From NCBI GenBank assembly GCA_032622095.1, contig CP136063.1, positions 276,883,426 to 276,947,425 of the forward strand: a DNA stretch of 64,000 nt. Direction: 5' to 3'. A model generated the notes under the pieces. It was not told where the DNA came from. It saw nothing but the letters and a program-made list of their open reading frames with translations, and made no database searches. Position 1 is the first letter of the stretch, and each line of letters opens with the position of its first letter. Of the stretch, positions 24,502-36,652 are shown one piece after another. Both the position numbers and the translations under genes were made by a program. Origin of the DNA: Siphonodentalium dalli (taxonomy: Eukaryota; Mollusca; Scaphopoda; Gadilida; Siphonodentaliidae).

Positions 24502-25043
24502 CAGGGGGGGGGGGGGGGTCGGAAATTTTTTTCAGGCACGTATGGCATTTTTTCCCTTTCGATCATTTTTTGTACCCACCCACCCCCACCGCCAAATTTT
24601 TTTCCGTTTTCGACAGTTTTTTCCGACCATTTTTTGACACCCACCCCCCCTTTTAACACTAAAACAGAGATTTGCGGGTGGGAAATTCACTGTAAACAGC
24701 TGTATATGAATTTCTGTGCATACTATTTATCATGGATGTTAACATGGGCATGTAAATAGGAATGAGTCATTTTGAGGTCATTCGGCCAAAAAAACATGGC
24801 TGCCAGCGGCCATCTTGGATTTCAAAATACAACACGATAACTGCCTGCAGTCAGTTTACCAGTTAGAATTACATTATTTCTCTCATTCAAAGTGGTTTTG
24901 AAGCCCAACTCATTGCCAAAACACTAAAAAACAAGCAGGAAATTTTTTATTTTGTTGCGGAAAAAATTGCTTGTTGGTGGCTTTGACCACCCACCCACCC
25001 CGGCATACGTGCCGGAAAATATTTTTTCACCCCCCCCCCCCTG
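24502..25043. mobile_element. Family G element with G-tract termini, 542 bp
   Basis: It starts CAGGGGGGG (over 12 G) and ends with C-runs and CTG. The inverted subterminal blocks are CAGGCACGTATGGC and GGCATACGTGCCGG. CCCACCCACCCC tracts lie near both ends. The flanks are CTGCCCC on both sides (24495-24501 and 25044-25050), again 7 bp as for the copy at 12421. The interior is unique and non-coding. Confidence 0.72.
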
Positions 25044-25050
25044 CTGCCCC

Positions 25051-25795
25051 CCTGCATTATTCGATGTGGGTCATAACATGAGAATGGGCGTTCCTTCACC
25101 CATGCAGAGTGGTTGAGATATATTAATATTATAGGTATTATGGCTGTGGCATGAGTATAATATTATATCCACTATAGTTTTCTGCTATTGCACACATATA
25201 TATGTATAAATGTATATATCAAATGTATGTATACATGTATATATTTTTGCATCCATGTTCTATGTTAAATCATAGCTGTTGCAATTAACTGCTTCTGATT
25301 TGGTTCTGAGAAAATGAAAGCAATTTCATAAAATACATTTGTACCACAGCTAACTATGTGAGAGTAAAATCCATGTAGTTCCAAATGTAGAGATGCTACC
25401 GAAATTTGCCTGTAAATAACATGCAATTATCACGCAAAAATCCATCATACAAATGTTACTAGCACCGCTATGTGTGGAACTACAGCACTTTTAATTCTCA
25501 TGCCGTTAGTTTTGGTAAAGATGCATTGTATATGTATGTTGTCGTGCATATATCGTAGCTGTAATCAGGAGTATTTCACTTAAAAACCTTCTCTACGATC
25601 AATTGCAGAAAACTGCGAATATTTGAGTGTACGAATGTATACAGCCTTATAAAATAAATACGTGTTACATTTGTATGCAGCGAACTCTGAGCTGAATTAG
25701 CGCCAATTCGTTTTGCACTATATAATGTTAACTAATATCACATTGGAAAAAGTGTCTGTTCCCTCTGATAACATGTAATAACTACACGGAAACTA
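25051..25795. other. Unassigned stretch
   Basis: AT-rich, with TATA/TGTATA-rich tracts near 25195-25250. No gene recognised. Confidence 0.4.
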
Positions 25796-25799
25796 TAGG

Positions 25800-26950
25800 G
25801 GAGGAACAACAAACATATGACTAGCACAGTATAGGGGGGACAACAAACATATGACTAGCACAGTAGGGGGGGGCAACAAACATATGACTATAGCACAGTA
25901 GGTGGAGGAACAACAAACATATGACTAGCACAGTATAGGGGGGACAACAAACATATGACTAGCACAGTAGGGGGGGGCAACAAACATATGACTATAGCAC
26001 AGTAGGGGTGGGACAACAAACATATGACTATAGCACAGTAGGGGGGGGCAACAAACATATGACTATAGCACAGTAGGGGGGGGGACAACAAACATATGAC
26101 TATAGCACAGTAGGGGGGGACAACAAACATATGACTAGCACAGTAGGGGGGCAACAAACATATGACTATAGCACAGTAGCGGGGGGGGGACAACAAACAT
26201 ATGACTATAGCACAGTAGGGGGGGGGACAACAAACATATGACTAGCACAGTAGGGGGGCAACAAACATATGACTATAGCACAGTAGGGGGGGGACAACAA
26301 ACATATGACTATAGCACAGTAGGGGGGGGGCAACAAACATATGACTATAGCACAGTAGGGGGGACAACAAACATATGACTATAGCACAGTAGGGGGGGGG
26401 GGCAACAAACATATGACTAGCACAGTAGGGGGGGGGCAACAAACATATGACTAGCACAGTAGGGGGGACAACAAACATATGACTAGCACAGTAGGGGGGA
26501 CAACAAACATATGACTAGCACAGTAGGGGGGACAACAAACATATGACTAGCACAGTAGGGGGGGACAACAAACATATGACTAGCACAGTAGGGGGGGACA
26601 ACAAACATATGACTAGCACAGTAGGGGGGGGCAACAAACATATGACTAGCACAGTAGGGGGGACAACAAACATATGACTAGCACAGTAGGGGGGGGACAA
26701 CAAACATATGACTAGCACAGTAGGGGGGACAACAAACATATGACTAGCACAGTAGGGGGGACAACAAACATATGAATAGCACAGTAGGGGGGGGCAACAA
26801 ACATATGTCTAGCACAGTAGGGGGGGACAACAAACATATGACTAGCACAGTAGGGGGGGACAACAAACATATGACTAGCACAGTAGGGGTGACAACAAAC
26901 ATATGACTAGCACAGTAGGGGGGACAACACACATATGACTAGCACAGTAG
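25800..26950 (+). repeat. G-rich minisatellite, about 34 units of 30-36 bp
   Basis: The unit is ACAACAAACATATGACTAGC, then ACAGTA and a run of 5-10 G. Units differ in G-run length and in presence of an extra TA (ACTATAGCACAG versus ACTAGCACAG). Long antisense open frames rich in ICLLSPP are by-products of this array. The G-runs, one per unit, give strong intermolecular G-quadruplex potential on the plus strand. Confidence 0.92.
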
Positions 26951-27305
26951 CATATCCTAGCATGCTGACAAGATCAAAATCTTTCGAACGTTCTGCCAAA
27001 CTATCTAATTTGCGCGAGTTTGGATAACCTGAGTACATCATATATATACGAGCCTCTACTCGTCTCGTTCAGGACAACAATTGGTACTCTATTCAACGAT
27101 TGTGTGTTGTTTGTTGAGTCGTTTCGGTCACAGCCATCATGAGCCATGCATAATATAAACGCTGGAACACATAACGTAGCATAATATAACATAAATATGT
27201 CGGCAACAAGTCGCGATGATTTTAGCCCAACGTTACGGAATATGAAATCTAATTTGAAGTTTTCACGCGTTGCAAGCTGTGTATGTATGACACGTTATTG
27301 AATTG

Positions 27306-27536
27306 TTAATCGTCGAAGTAATATCTGATGTGCCAAAGTTCCGAATCAAGTCTTTCTTTGAAGGTTTTCAGGTCTACCAAATTTACAACGAACTGTGATA
27401 AATTGTTCCAATGATGCACCACTCTTTTGGCAAAGAAGTGCAAACGGATGTGAGAGTGGCCCCTCGTTCTCGAATCGTATACCCTCTGGAACATAGACAC
27501 ATATCTTATTAAAACAAAATGACTCCACTCACACAT
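27306..27536 (-). mobile_element. Non-LTR retrotransposon reverse-transcriptase C-terminus
   Basis: The minus-strand frame contains RGHSHIRLHFFAKRVVHHWN followed by NLSQFVV and TFKERLDSEL. This is the hallmark end of Jockey/CR1-type LINE ORF2 proteins (RGHS..F..RVV..WN.LP..VV....FK.RLD). The frame upstream (27540-27830) stays partly open with shifts and may be further LINE remnant, but I could not recognise motifs in it. It is 5'-truncated and has no intact catalytic YxDD region here. Confidence 0.8.
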
Positions 27537-28063
27537 ATTATCTTGTCAATGTAGTGGTTGAATATTGTTTTTGAGTACGTGTCGTATGCAAGTAGTCCCA
27601 TCCGATTGTAATAAAATAGTAAGTTCTGGAAAGTGCTCTATATCCATATTTGTGTTTACATAACCGTTCACACTGAAACATACAAGAAAGTTCCATCAAA
27701 GAAAATCTAAAAGTGTTTGAAAGTAATTGTATTTGTAATTGAGAGCTTTTAAAGTTAATGTCATTGATTAAACTTTGTATAAACCCTGCATGATACGAGG
27801 ATTCAGTCTGAAAATAGTAGGGTGTATCCTGTCAGAACATACGAACCCACCCTCTTTGCACTACCCCCCCCCCCCCCATGTGTTCGTTATCGTCCACATT
27901 CACTTCTTTAAAATTAAAAATCCACACATTACATTAAATATATATGTATGATGTGTGTTCGCCCACCCGCCATACCAAATTTAATTATTCTTGTCAACAT
28001 GCGTTGAGATTATATACTGTTTGTATATATGTGGGTTTCAAAAACTTGGTTCTCCAATCCCCT

Positions 28064-28514
28064 CAAGCCTGAGTTTAGTGTGCCTGTCATGTTCACAACG
28101 GGATCCCGAGAGGGTGAATTTAGTGACGCTATCCCGCATAGCGGGCTAACATCACTAAATTCACCATCTGGGGGACCTCATTCTGTATGGCCTCATTTGC
28201 TATGGGAGACATAGTCTCAGATTGAAGTTCCCAAATGGTGAATGTTGTGATGTACACCCATTGGGAATCTCAATTATGCAATGTGTCGTCTACCAATTTG
28301 GGGATATAGAGAACCTATAAACTAAAAAAGAAATAGAATCTATATGAATCTGTAGAAATTTGATAATAAAGAAACTTTCAGAGGTGTTGCCTAAGCAGAA
28401 TGAGGTCCCCCAGAGGGTAAATTTGATGATGCTAGCCCGCTATGCGGGATAGCGTCACTAAATTCACCCTCTGTGGAACTGCAAATAACAGATACACTAC
28501 AACCATGAGGCTTG
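28064..28514. mobile_element. Family E foldback MITE, diverged copy
   Basis: The ends are CAAGCCTGAG and ATGAGGCTTG. Palindromes lie at about 28103-28180 and 28390-28477, each with a CCCGC..GCGGG tip. The spacer of about 205 bp has a CCAATTTGGGGATATAGA block that appears inverted in the copy at 20280. The flanks are AATCCCCT and AATTTCCT, an 8-bp duplication with two mismatches. Confidence 0.72.
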
Positions 28515-28522
28515 AATTTCCT

Positions 28523-31146
28523 GTCTTTATATTCTATCATACAAATAAATATGTGTTTTTAAATCAGCCGTAGAATGGTTAACAGTACTCAGCATTGTAA
28601 AAACTGACTGCTCCGAACTGTTCTGTGAAGACACCTCACTGCGCCGGACAATGGGTGCGTTCTGTCTCGGTACGGAGCTATCGCGTCGATCCAAAACGAT
28701 TTGTGAGTTTTTGAATTTACTTCATCGGTAGGTGGTCTAGAGTCCTGATAAAGCAAACAGAATTCCTCAAATGTCGTTTGAAATAGCTGACAATACATGC
28801 CTGGCGGGCACCTGCTATAGAACGATCGAGGTATGGATTGGTTTGCACCAAACCTGTGCTGGCTTCGCTGTCTTGTGTGATAATTCTTTCTGCATGTTCA
28901 TGGATGATTGTAACAAAATCGAACTTTTATCTTGCATGTGTATCTTCTTGCTGCGATGCACCATGTGCACAGTTACGTGTTCATCGCTTAAAAAATAATG
29001 ATCCTGACGTCATTGGTTTGACTCGAGCGTCTATAACGCACGAGAGTTGGAAATGTCCAAATGTCATACATTTATTAAAATAATTACAATTTTTGTTTGA
29101 AATTCAATTCCAAGCTAAAACATACAGAATTGAATATGAATTCTGAATGTACGATTTTGGAGACAAAAATGTTGAATGTTCATTTAAACAAATGGCGGTT
29201 GCTAGTATGTAGTAATGGAATGTTTTCAAGTTGGCAAACATGGAGCTTATAGAAAATGTTCAAGGGAGAGGGGTGAAAAAAAATGGAAATTATGTAGGCG
29301 ACAAGGGAATGCAGTTGATAGTTCTATAATGACCCTCACAACCAAATCGATATATCATACCTATATATAAGACATATAAACCCCTGAGTCCGGGTAAATA
29401 TGTTAAAACGCCCAAATCGTGTATACTATATGGCGTAAAATCCTTACTAGATTGTGAACATACTTATTGTCGACCTGCAAACTCAGGACTAGCAGACTGA
29501 CTGCGGGCACGAGACCAGAACTGATTTTATATGGATATATATGACGGAGATATGACATTTTGATAGGATTTATCTCCCTGTGTGATACTGATGAAAGCGA
29601 TAATATTGCACCAGTCTCCGTGAATGAATGGACGATGCAACCATTGGGATTCGCTTGCAGCGTTTATAGCTGCTCACCAGATATACTCCAAAGATTACAC
29701 GTTATATTTAACATCTGGGGCAGGAACTGATGCAGTGCAATCGCCGTGTTCCATTCACTCTATCAGCTCTTCCTGTTCTGCGATAGCACCTGATGTGCAA
29801 ATGAGCACACCTATGTAGCCGTCTGCCAGAAATCTGTCGCACACGTGTCTTCGAGAAATTGCAGATGTTGGACTCGATTAGCCGATCAGTTGGACAGAGA
29901 AGATGTTATGCAAAACCCTATTCCATCGCTTATATAACCGCGGCGGGAGGAAAACTTTGTCGGGTATATTAAATTTTGTCGGGCATACCTTTACCGATAA
30001 ATGTGCCCGATAAAGTTGTTGTGCAATTTCTTCTCTTGATTAATTTATAAAGAACTTCGATGTTTCCAACAGATTCTGGTGTATGAAATTATAATAAAAT
30101 TGAGCCAAGAACATCAGTTGTACATGCATTTGTTTGTTTTTTTGTTTTTTTTTGCTAAATAGCTATTTTGTTATCATTTTGTTTTACAACCTCGATGACT
30201 TATGAGGCCACGACATGACTTGATATTCGTTTATTCTAGATTAAAATCGTTTTCAATAGAGTATTTATATTTTACCTGTCAAGCGATGTCATTAAATAAG
30301 CTTCTTCTACCTAATAGAGTTGTATGATAAAACTGAGAACTATTTGTAGATACAAGTTATAGAAACAATGTCAAAATATTGTCTTAATTAAGTTGCAAGC
30401 GAAATGGAGAGAAGGGGAGAAATCGGGGTTGTTTTTAGGCAAACACGCGGAGATGGCCAGCTATGAATACGAGAACCATGCAGTTACGAATCCAAATATC
30501 TTACTTTTTGTGAACATAAACGGCTTTATAAAATTATGAAACCATGAACCAATAATGCCAGATTGAACACACGTTACACTGACAGCTACATCAGTCCATA
30601 CATGTATTTATCTTCATGTAAAACTTATGATTCAGATTTGATGAAAAAGAAAATTCATATTTCTCATGAAGGCTGAAAACACGAGCAATTGCAATCTTTA
30701 CCTGTAACATGGTTCGGCAGTTTTCCGCAAACAATTGAGAATATACAATGTTGAGTTATCAATACATGTTCCATTGTTCTATATATATATTTTACACGAA
30801 GTTGTATTGGCTTGTGTTAAAATGATCTGTATATATGACAACTGCCCCGCGTGGGTGTATTGTATCAATAAATGTTTATGTTTATGTATATATGTTCTTA
30901 GTCTCCCGAACAGTGAGATTTCTCAATTGCATAACTTACTCTACAATTGACATTTGCCCGAAATTAGCCTTCAAATATTTGACAAGAATTAATCGTGCAA
31001 TCTATCGTGGTGTTTCATATCTCTAATAAGCGATACAACACATGTGCACATACCGTAATTGCTAATTTGTTCAATCAAAAGTCTGCATTAGATCGCCGAT
31101 CGGTGACAAATTGCATGGAAAGTTGCCAGGGAATTCAGCCAGGACT
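28523..31146. other. Long unassigned stretch
   Basis: About 2.6 kb without recognised genes, tandem arrays or transposon termini. Overlapping short frames at 28771-29083 show cysteine-rich peptides but no known pattern. Confidence 0.45.
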
Positions 31147-31180
31147 GAAGTTAGAAGTTAGAAGTTAGAAGTTAGAAGTT
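31147..31180 (+). repeat. 9-bp tandem repeat
   Basis: Nearly four copies of GAAGTTAGA. Confidence 0.85.
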
Positions 31181-31845
31181 TTCTCGGTCCACAACATCTT
31201 GGGATATCCGTTGGGTAACTCGGGTTGATGCTGTATTTGGTCCGAGTCCCATCCCGTTACTCTTCTATAACGGACGTTACGTCCAGAATTGTGGGCGGGA
31301 ATTATCTTGCTTGTATATCTTCGGATTAGGCAAAATGGAATCTTTTGGGTATACATGAATACAGAGGGCAGCCTTTCCCAAACATGATGGTATGAAACAT
31401 GCATATACCAGAGGTCCGTTAAATGTCAAAGCAAAGACATTTATAAATATAGACAAAGCCTTGTTTTCCATAGAATTTCGATTTGGTGCGCTATCAGAAA
31501 ATGCAGGTATACAATAAATTAAACGATCGTATCATCACTATATATATAGAACATATTCTCTCACGGTAACTGATATATTATTGTGAAGACAGATCAATCG
31601 CAGACATGTCAGATGATTAATCACATGCATGGGTTTACGCGTGAATTCCCGGGCTCCTGCACGTGTATATGTAGTGCGTCTTTTGAATGAAAATCAATTA
31701 TAGAAAAGCAATGGGGCGGGTCCAAAACAGCATCGTCCCAACCAGACCGAGAAGACTTGGTGTGTGTGATCGCAGCCTAAAGAAATAATTTCGTCCCCCT
31801 AATTTTTAAAAGAGATTTTACTTCTGCGACATTTGATATATAGAG

Positions 31846-32395
31846 GATCTCCAACTCGTTATGTTGGGATATAAGATTTTGTGAAACGGGTTTGATAAAT
31901 TTGATTCACAACAAGTCGTGGACGAGTTGTGAATCAAATTTATAAAACGAGTTTCATAAAATCTTATATCACAACATAACGAGTTGAAGATCTTGTATAT
32001 ATCACATGGAAAAACTAGAGCTTTATGCATTTTTAACACATCAAAATCCGTAACAGAAATTTTAAAATGCACACATTTTCATTGTTGCATGGCTGAGACG
32101 CTTCACAACCGTATACGAGAGTATTACGCGCTCGAGCTACCGACGGAAAATATATATAGTCCCCCAATTTGCCTCTTTGTTTTTGTGTTTATTTTCGTTA
32201 GTGCAACGAAGTTGGACAATAATTTAACTTTAATTAACAAAGCACTCATTTTTGCATTGTCTGGTGTTGTTGCCATGCGTGTTGCCAAGTTGGTGGGAAG
32301 CCCTCGCTTACTCGCCACTGTTGAGAGATAAGAAATTATCAATGGCATTTTAAATGATATAGTAGCTAGGGGTTTCGTGTGATAAATATATTTAC
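31846..32395 (+). mobile_element. Family H one-ended foldback element, copy 1
   Basis: One end is a palindrome of about 150 bp (31848-31999) with arms GATCTCCAACTCGTTATGTT and its complement. The body then runs to a block containing TTTCGTGTGATAAATATATTT near 32390. The copy at 62640-63247 has the same palindrome and body blocks in reverse order and strand. Shared peptide-like segments (IFVSATKLDNNLTLIN here, IFVSAKKLDNNFTLMN there) show the bodies are homologous. Neither copy has an extended intact frame, so coding is doubtful. Confidence 0.65.
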
Positions 32396-33179
32396 GTAGC
32401 CCGTGTAAGTTATACAGTAAATTCGGTTCGGTGATTAGTCAACTGCCGACGTCACATCTTGTTGGCCCAAATTGCTATACATGCAGTAGGTAGAACAACT
32501 GGGCGTATTTTGAGTGCGCGGCCATATATTAATCGATCGATAATTCACATGTATAGAATATTGGGCTAACTTACATTGCTGCATGGCATGATATGCAAAC
32601 TGCAGACTGATTAAAGCTGAGTTTGTAGTAATTGATAAGGAAAAAACTATATAAATATTAGAAATGAATGTAGTTTGGGTGTTGTGGGTGAGTCTGGCAC
32701 CGTTGCCGTTGGAACATTTGGAGTGAAAACGACAATGAAACAGACTCAAAATACATTTCTTTTATAGTATACTTGTGACCAGAACGGCCGGACGTCACTG
32801 ATTCCTTCATGATCTTACCTTTGGTTTTTGTTTACAGCAGTAATTTTAATTCGTGAATTAACAAACTACCACTGCGATCACACGGATCGGTATGGGATAG
32901 TTCACATGAGCATATTTGTTTACGTGTCAGAGTCGCGTGTTTTATGAGTATTTTTGCAAACAATCTTCTGTGTGCATTAAGAGAGGGTAACACCTTGTCG
33001 GTGTAGAAACTGGTTCTCGTGAGACACCGAATGGGTCCTTGAGAATCACCCACCTGATTTATGGTCTCCACTCGGTAGCGATAAGCTTTAAGAAACGCCA
33101 CCAAAAAGGTGAAGTGAAGAGCACGAAAAATTACATGTAGTTTATGGCCGCACACCTGTCCGATTCGTTCTTGTGTATA
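32396..33179. other. Unassigned stretch
   Basis: Overlapping frames of about 100 codons on the minus strand (32435-32749 and 32832-33155) lack recognisable domains. Confidence 0.4.
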
Positions 33180-33293
33180 ATTACATTATATAGTATGATC
33201 ATACACAGCGCACCAAATATAGAGAGACTAATTACATTATATAGTATGATCATACACAGCAAAATATAATCCGCACCAAATATAGAGAGACTA
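33180..33293 (+). repeat. Two-copy direct repeat, about 55 bp
   Basis: Two copies of ATTACATTATATAGTATGAT, CATACACAGC and CACCAAATATAGAGAGACTA, the second with a 10-bp insertion. Confidence 0.8.
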
Positions 33294-33355
33294 ATTGCTT
33301 CTACAAACGAGCTCGCTGTTTCTTCGCGATCGTATATAGAAACTTTGTCTTTTAC

Positions 33356-33755
33356 TTAACCCTTTACCCAACAGAAGGGCCCTGTGCCAATGCATTCTCT
33401 TATATATGCGAGTCGACCATAGGTCGCCTCGCATATATAAGAGAATGCATTGGCTTAACACATTAAAAATTATAATATTGTTAAAGAATGTAAGAAAAAA
33501 TGGTAAAAAGTGTTAAAAAAAGATTTTTTTTAGGCCAACGCATTCTCTTATATATGCGAGGCGACCTATGGTCGACTCGCATATATAAGAGAATGCATTG
33601 GCACAGGGCATAACTGTAACCATCACAATGTGGTCAATGAGCCGGTTCCAATGCTATCCATATTTGTATGGTTTTATTGAGACAGACCCAAGATAATTTA
33701 GGCTGTTGCAGCTTTATTTGGCCGGTTTTGGCCGGTTTGTTGGGTAAATGGTTAA
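33356..33755. mobile_element. Family B MITE, reverse orientation
   Basis: TTAA at both edges. CCCTTTACCCAACAG is on the left and TTGTTGGGTAAATGG on the right. The cassette hairpins lie at about 33385-33455 and 33532-33602, followed by the arm of about 150 bp on the right side. The right terminus has one substitution in the conserved GGGTAAAGGG. Confidence 0.8.
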
Positions 33756-33811
33756 TACTATAGTGTGGAACCAACACAGAACCAATTGGTTGAATTTGAT
33801 TTTAAACCATA

Positions 33812-33925
33812 TTAAACCCTTTTTATACTAAATACTCGTTGATGAGTAGTTCCGTTAGGAAATGTTCAGATAATAAGTTTAATAGGTCGTCTGTTGAAAA
33901 TATTACCTGAACATTTCGCACCAAA

Positions 33926-33985
<60 letters not shown>

Positions 33986-34076
33986 TTCCGCACTTGTATG
34001 AACTGTTCGTCTGTCGTCTGCTCATTTGTCCTGAACACCCCTCGAAATGAATTATAGACCATCCCAATATATATAT
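33812..34076. mobile_element. Family D MITE containing a long (AT)n tract
   Basis: TTAA followed by ACCCTTTTTATACTAAATAC, TGATGAGTAG and AAATGTTCAGATAATAAG, then the hairpin. An (AT)n tract of about 55 bp (33929-33982) lies at the position where other copies have a short AT run. The GTCGTCTGCTCATTTGTCC and ATAGACCATCCCAATATA blocks follow. The right terminus is lost. Confidence 0.7.
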
Positions 34077-34775
34077 ATGTTTATATGTGTCAATGTCATC
34101 TGCATATTGTGTTATTTGTTTGGATTTGGAAATAAAATAGGTTTACACTAAACGTTTTCGAATTATTTATATATTACTAAATTTACAAACTGTCTCATCG
34201 GGGAAGCTATTTGGTTCTTTGCTAGATCATAGGTGAACGTAATTTACGACCACAATATGCAGTCTTATGGTATTATCAAAGAAGCTTGTACCATTTTAGA
34301 TTATTGTGAGCAAACTATAGGATATATATAACTCATGTGACTCAAATCATTTAATTATATGGATCAAATAATGGGACGGGAAACGTATCTGCCAGTAAGG
34401 ATTAATAGGTATATTCCAAATAATCGACTTCTGCACATACCGTGGTGCATCTTTATCAATGTTTATGCCACGAATTGAAGACTGACACTCGCTAGATAAT
34501 AGTATCTCGTTAATTGTCAACAATAAGTTTGACCAATACAAGTCCAAACTGTAAGGTAGAGTTCAGTCCCCTATCTATGCTGGTCTGACCACTACCATCG
34601 TGTATACATGATGAATTTAATCTAGCATGTTTTATATTATACTTAAGAGTTGTGTCGGTTATAATTCATTCTGATTTGATCTGATTTCCAAATGAATATC
34701 GACAGTTGTTTCTCAGAATAATGCAGAATTAATTGTAACCCACAAATGTCTTAAATACAAACATGTGAGGTTTCC

Positions 34776-35240
34776 TTAAAGGCCCACTTAATTTTCGAAT
34801 GACCAGATTACATTATACACAACATATCCCACAATATATACCATTTGGAAGAGGAACCAAAAATATATATATTCTACCAGAATACAGAACAGCTGTGGCC
34901 TTGGAGTGTCGACCAAGTGATAGAGATTCTCAGATTCATTCCAAGACTTCCCCCTTTGTCAACCCAGAATGCATCAGAATTCAAACTAAGAGATAGCGTT
35001 ATTCCCCTTCTATTGATAATAATAGACTTTATAGTACAGTCTGGGTCAAAATTAATCACAGAACACACCTCAGTGCCTCGACAAAAACAATATGTTCCCA
35101 GTTTATTCGACCAGATCAGTTTATTCGACCGGATCAGTTGATAACGTATGTTTTGGAGCTTCCTCTTTCAAATGATATATAATATGGAATATGTTGTATA
35201 TAAAGTGGTCTGGTGGTTCGAATATTAAGTGGGCCTTTAA
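34776..35240. mobile_element. TTAA-flanked MITE with AGGCCCACTTAAT termini
   Basis: The left edge is TTAA-AGGCCCACTTAATTTTCG and the right edge is CGAATATTAAGTGGGCCT-TTAA. The subterminal parts also pair loosely (ACACAACATAT and ATATGTTGTAT, CATTTGGAAGAGGA and TCCTCTTTCAAATG). Part of the interior recurs at 54006-54330. No coding capacity was recognised. Confidence 0.65.
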
Positions 35241-35330
35241 ATTCCATATATGTTATGGTAGAGTTCTTCAGACCAGAGTCGCGAGGGGGTTGAACTCTGC
35301 GTTGCAGTTTGTGAAAAGTGTTAAATTTGA

Positions 35331-35452
35331 CATGGTCCCGGGTGTGATCACGTTATTTTTCCCATGGTCCCGGGTGTGATCACGTTATTTCTCCCATGGT
35401 CCCGGGTGTGATCACGTTATTTTTCCCATGGTCCCGGGTGTGATCACGTTGT
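35331..35452 (+). repeat. 32-bp minisatellite, 4 units
   Basis: Four units of CATGGTCCCGGGTGTGATCA followed by CGTTATTTTTCC. The units are nearly identical. Confidence 0.9.
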
Positions 35453-36483
35453 TGGAGACACTTATAATGTCAAGGTCTGTGCACTACAAAGGATATTTTC
35501 GTTTCGAGAGCATGATTAGTTTGGCGGCCAAAGAAATATCTAAAGTTTCAATCAGAAAGCGACGTGTCAGGACCGATGTTATATGGATGTAATGGGGAAA
35601 CCGCCACACAAGATAGTGTCAGACATATAGTAGTGAGAGGAAAGTGAGAAAAAGCCATGGACGTAGCCAGCATCCACGTGCATAGGGGGGCTGTCCATAT
35701 ATGGGGGATGAGGTCCTGGCATATATATATGCCGGATGCACATATATCCAGAATGTCTATCTATGTTGGAGTAGGTAACAACGTTTGTGTATGTTTTTAA
35801 TTGTTAATGCTGGGGCCTAGCTCCTATATGTCATTCGTGGGATATGAGGGATCCATGAAGGATCTTCGACAATTTTTTAAAGGGAAAAAATGAATTAAGC
35901 TATAGTTATTTAATTCTTAGGCTCTCCGGTACAAACCTACAAATAATGACCTGTGTCGATTTAACATGAGTGTTATTGTCTGGTAGTGCCTTGTCTCTAA
36001 TAAATTGTCTTCGCAATTAGCTAGTGTTGAGTGTAGGGCAACTTAGACTTATGTTATTTGTTGAGACAGAGTAGTTGGGCACGTAACGCCCAGGTTGGTC
36101 GAAAAGATCAAATGGTCTTCTCCTTCACCGAACCCAACTTATTATCATAAAATAATTGTACTTTTTTCTTTATTAATATTAAATTATTCTAGTTTCTCTT
36201 TAAAACATCCTAGTCATACACTATTGGCTGATACAGTTCATGGCACATTTCAGCATATAGTAATCGACATATAACCATAATGAAATCATTTCTGATTCAG
36301 AAGTAACACACTGAGGAGATGACTTTAAAAAAGCATTTTGCTTGTTGTCAGATCCTCCATATCTCACAATTGAAAAACTCACCAAAAACAAGAAACGAAA
36401 AAATTGTATTTACAAAGATTCTCATAATATAATTATTATATATTCATGTACATGTGAGAGCTAGAATAAAATAGTGTTTACAT
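35453..36483. other. Unassigned stretch
   Basis: No gene or structured repeat recognised. Confidence 0.4.
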
Positions 36484-36652
36484 CAACTTATTATCATAAT
36501 ATTTCCCTCCAATAAACAGGATTCCTGTTGTACTTATATTATCTCCCGTCCTTATCTGTCGTCTGCTTATTTTTCCTGAAAACCCCTCCAGATGAATACT
36601 AGACCATACCAGTGGGTACTTTTATAACTGAATGGGAGAAACCATTCAGCGA
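36484..36652. mobile_element. Family D fragment
   Basis: AACTTATTATC, TTTCCCTCCAATAAACAGGA, ATCTGTCGTCTGCTTATTTT, CCTCCAGATGAATACTAGAC and TTTTATAACTGAATGGGAG match the right half of family D. The left terminus is missing. Confidence 0.55.

Noticed and set aside
25888-26932. Antisense ICLLSPPTVL-repeat protein frames
   Set aside because: By-products of the G-run minisatellite. Frames shift whenever G-run length changes and there is no start, splice or promoter evidence.
27540-27830. Separate host gene upstream of the LINE C-terminus on the minus strand
   Set aside because: The frame is interrupted by shifts and adjoins a LINE end. It is more likely retrotransposon debris, though no diagnostic motif was seen.
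31984-32331. 115-codon frame in the family H element
   Set aside because: A short segment is conserved with the other copy, but the frames are otherwise different and broken. Repeat homology explains it better than a gene.
31848-32395. Helitron end
   Set aside because: A one-sided hairpin is present, but the typical TC start and a short hairpin just before CTRR could not be confirmed in both copies.
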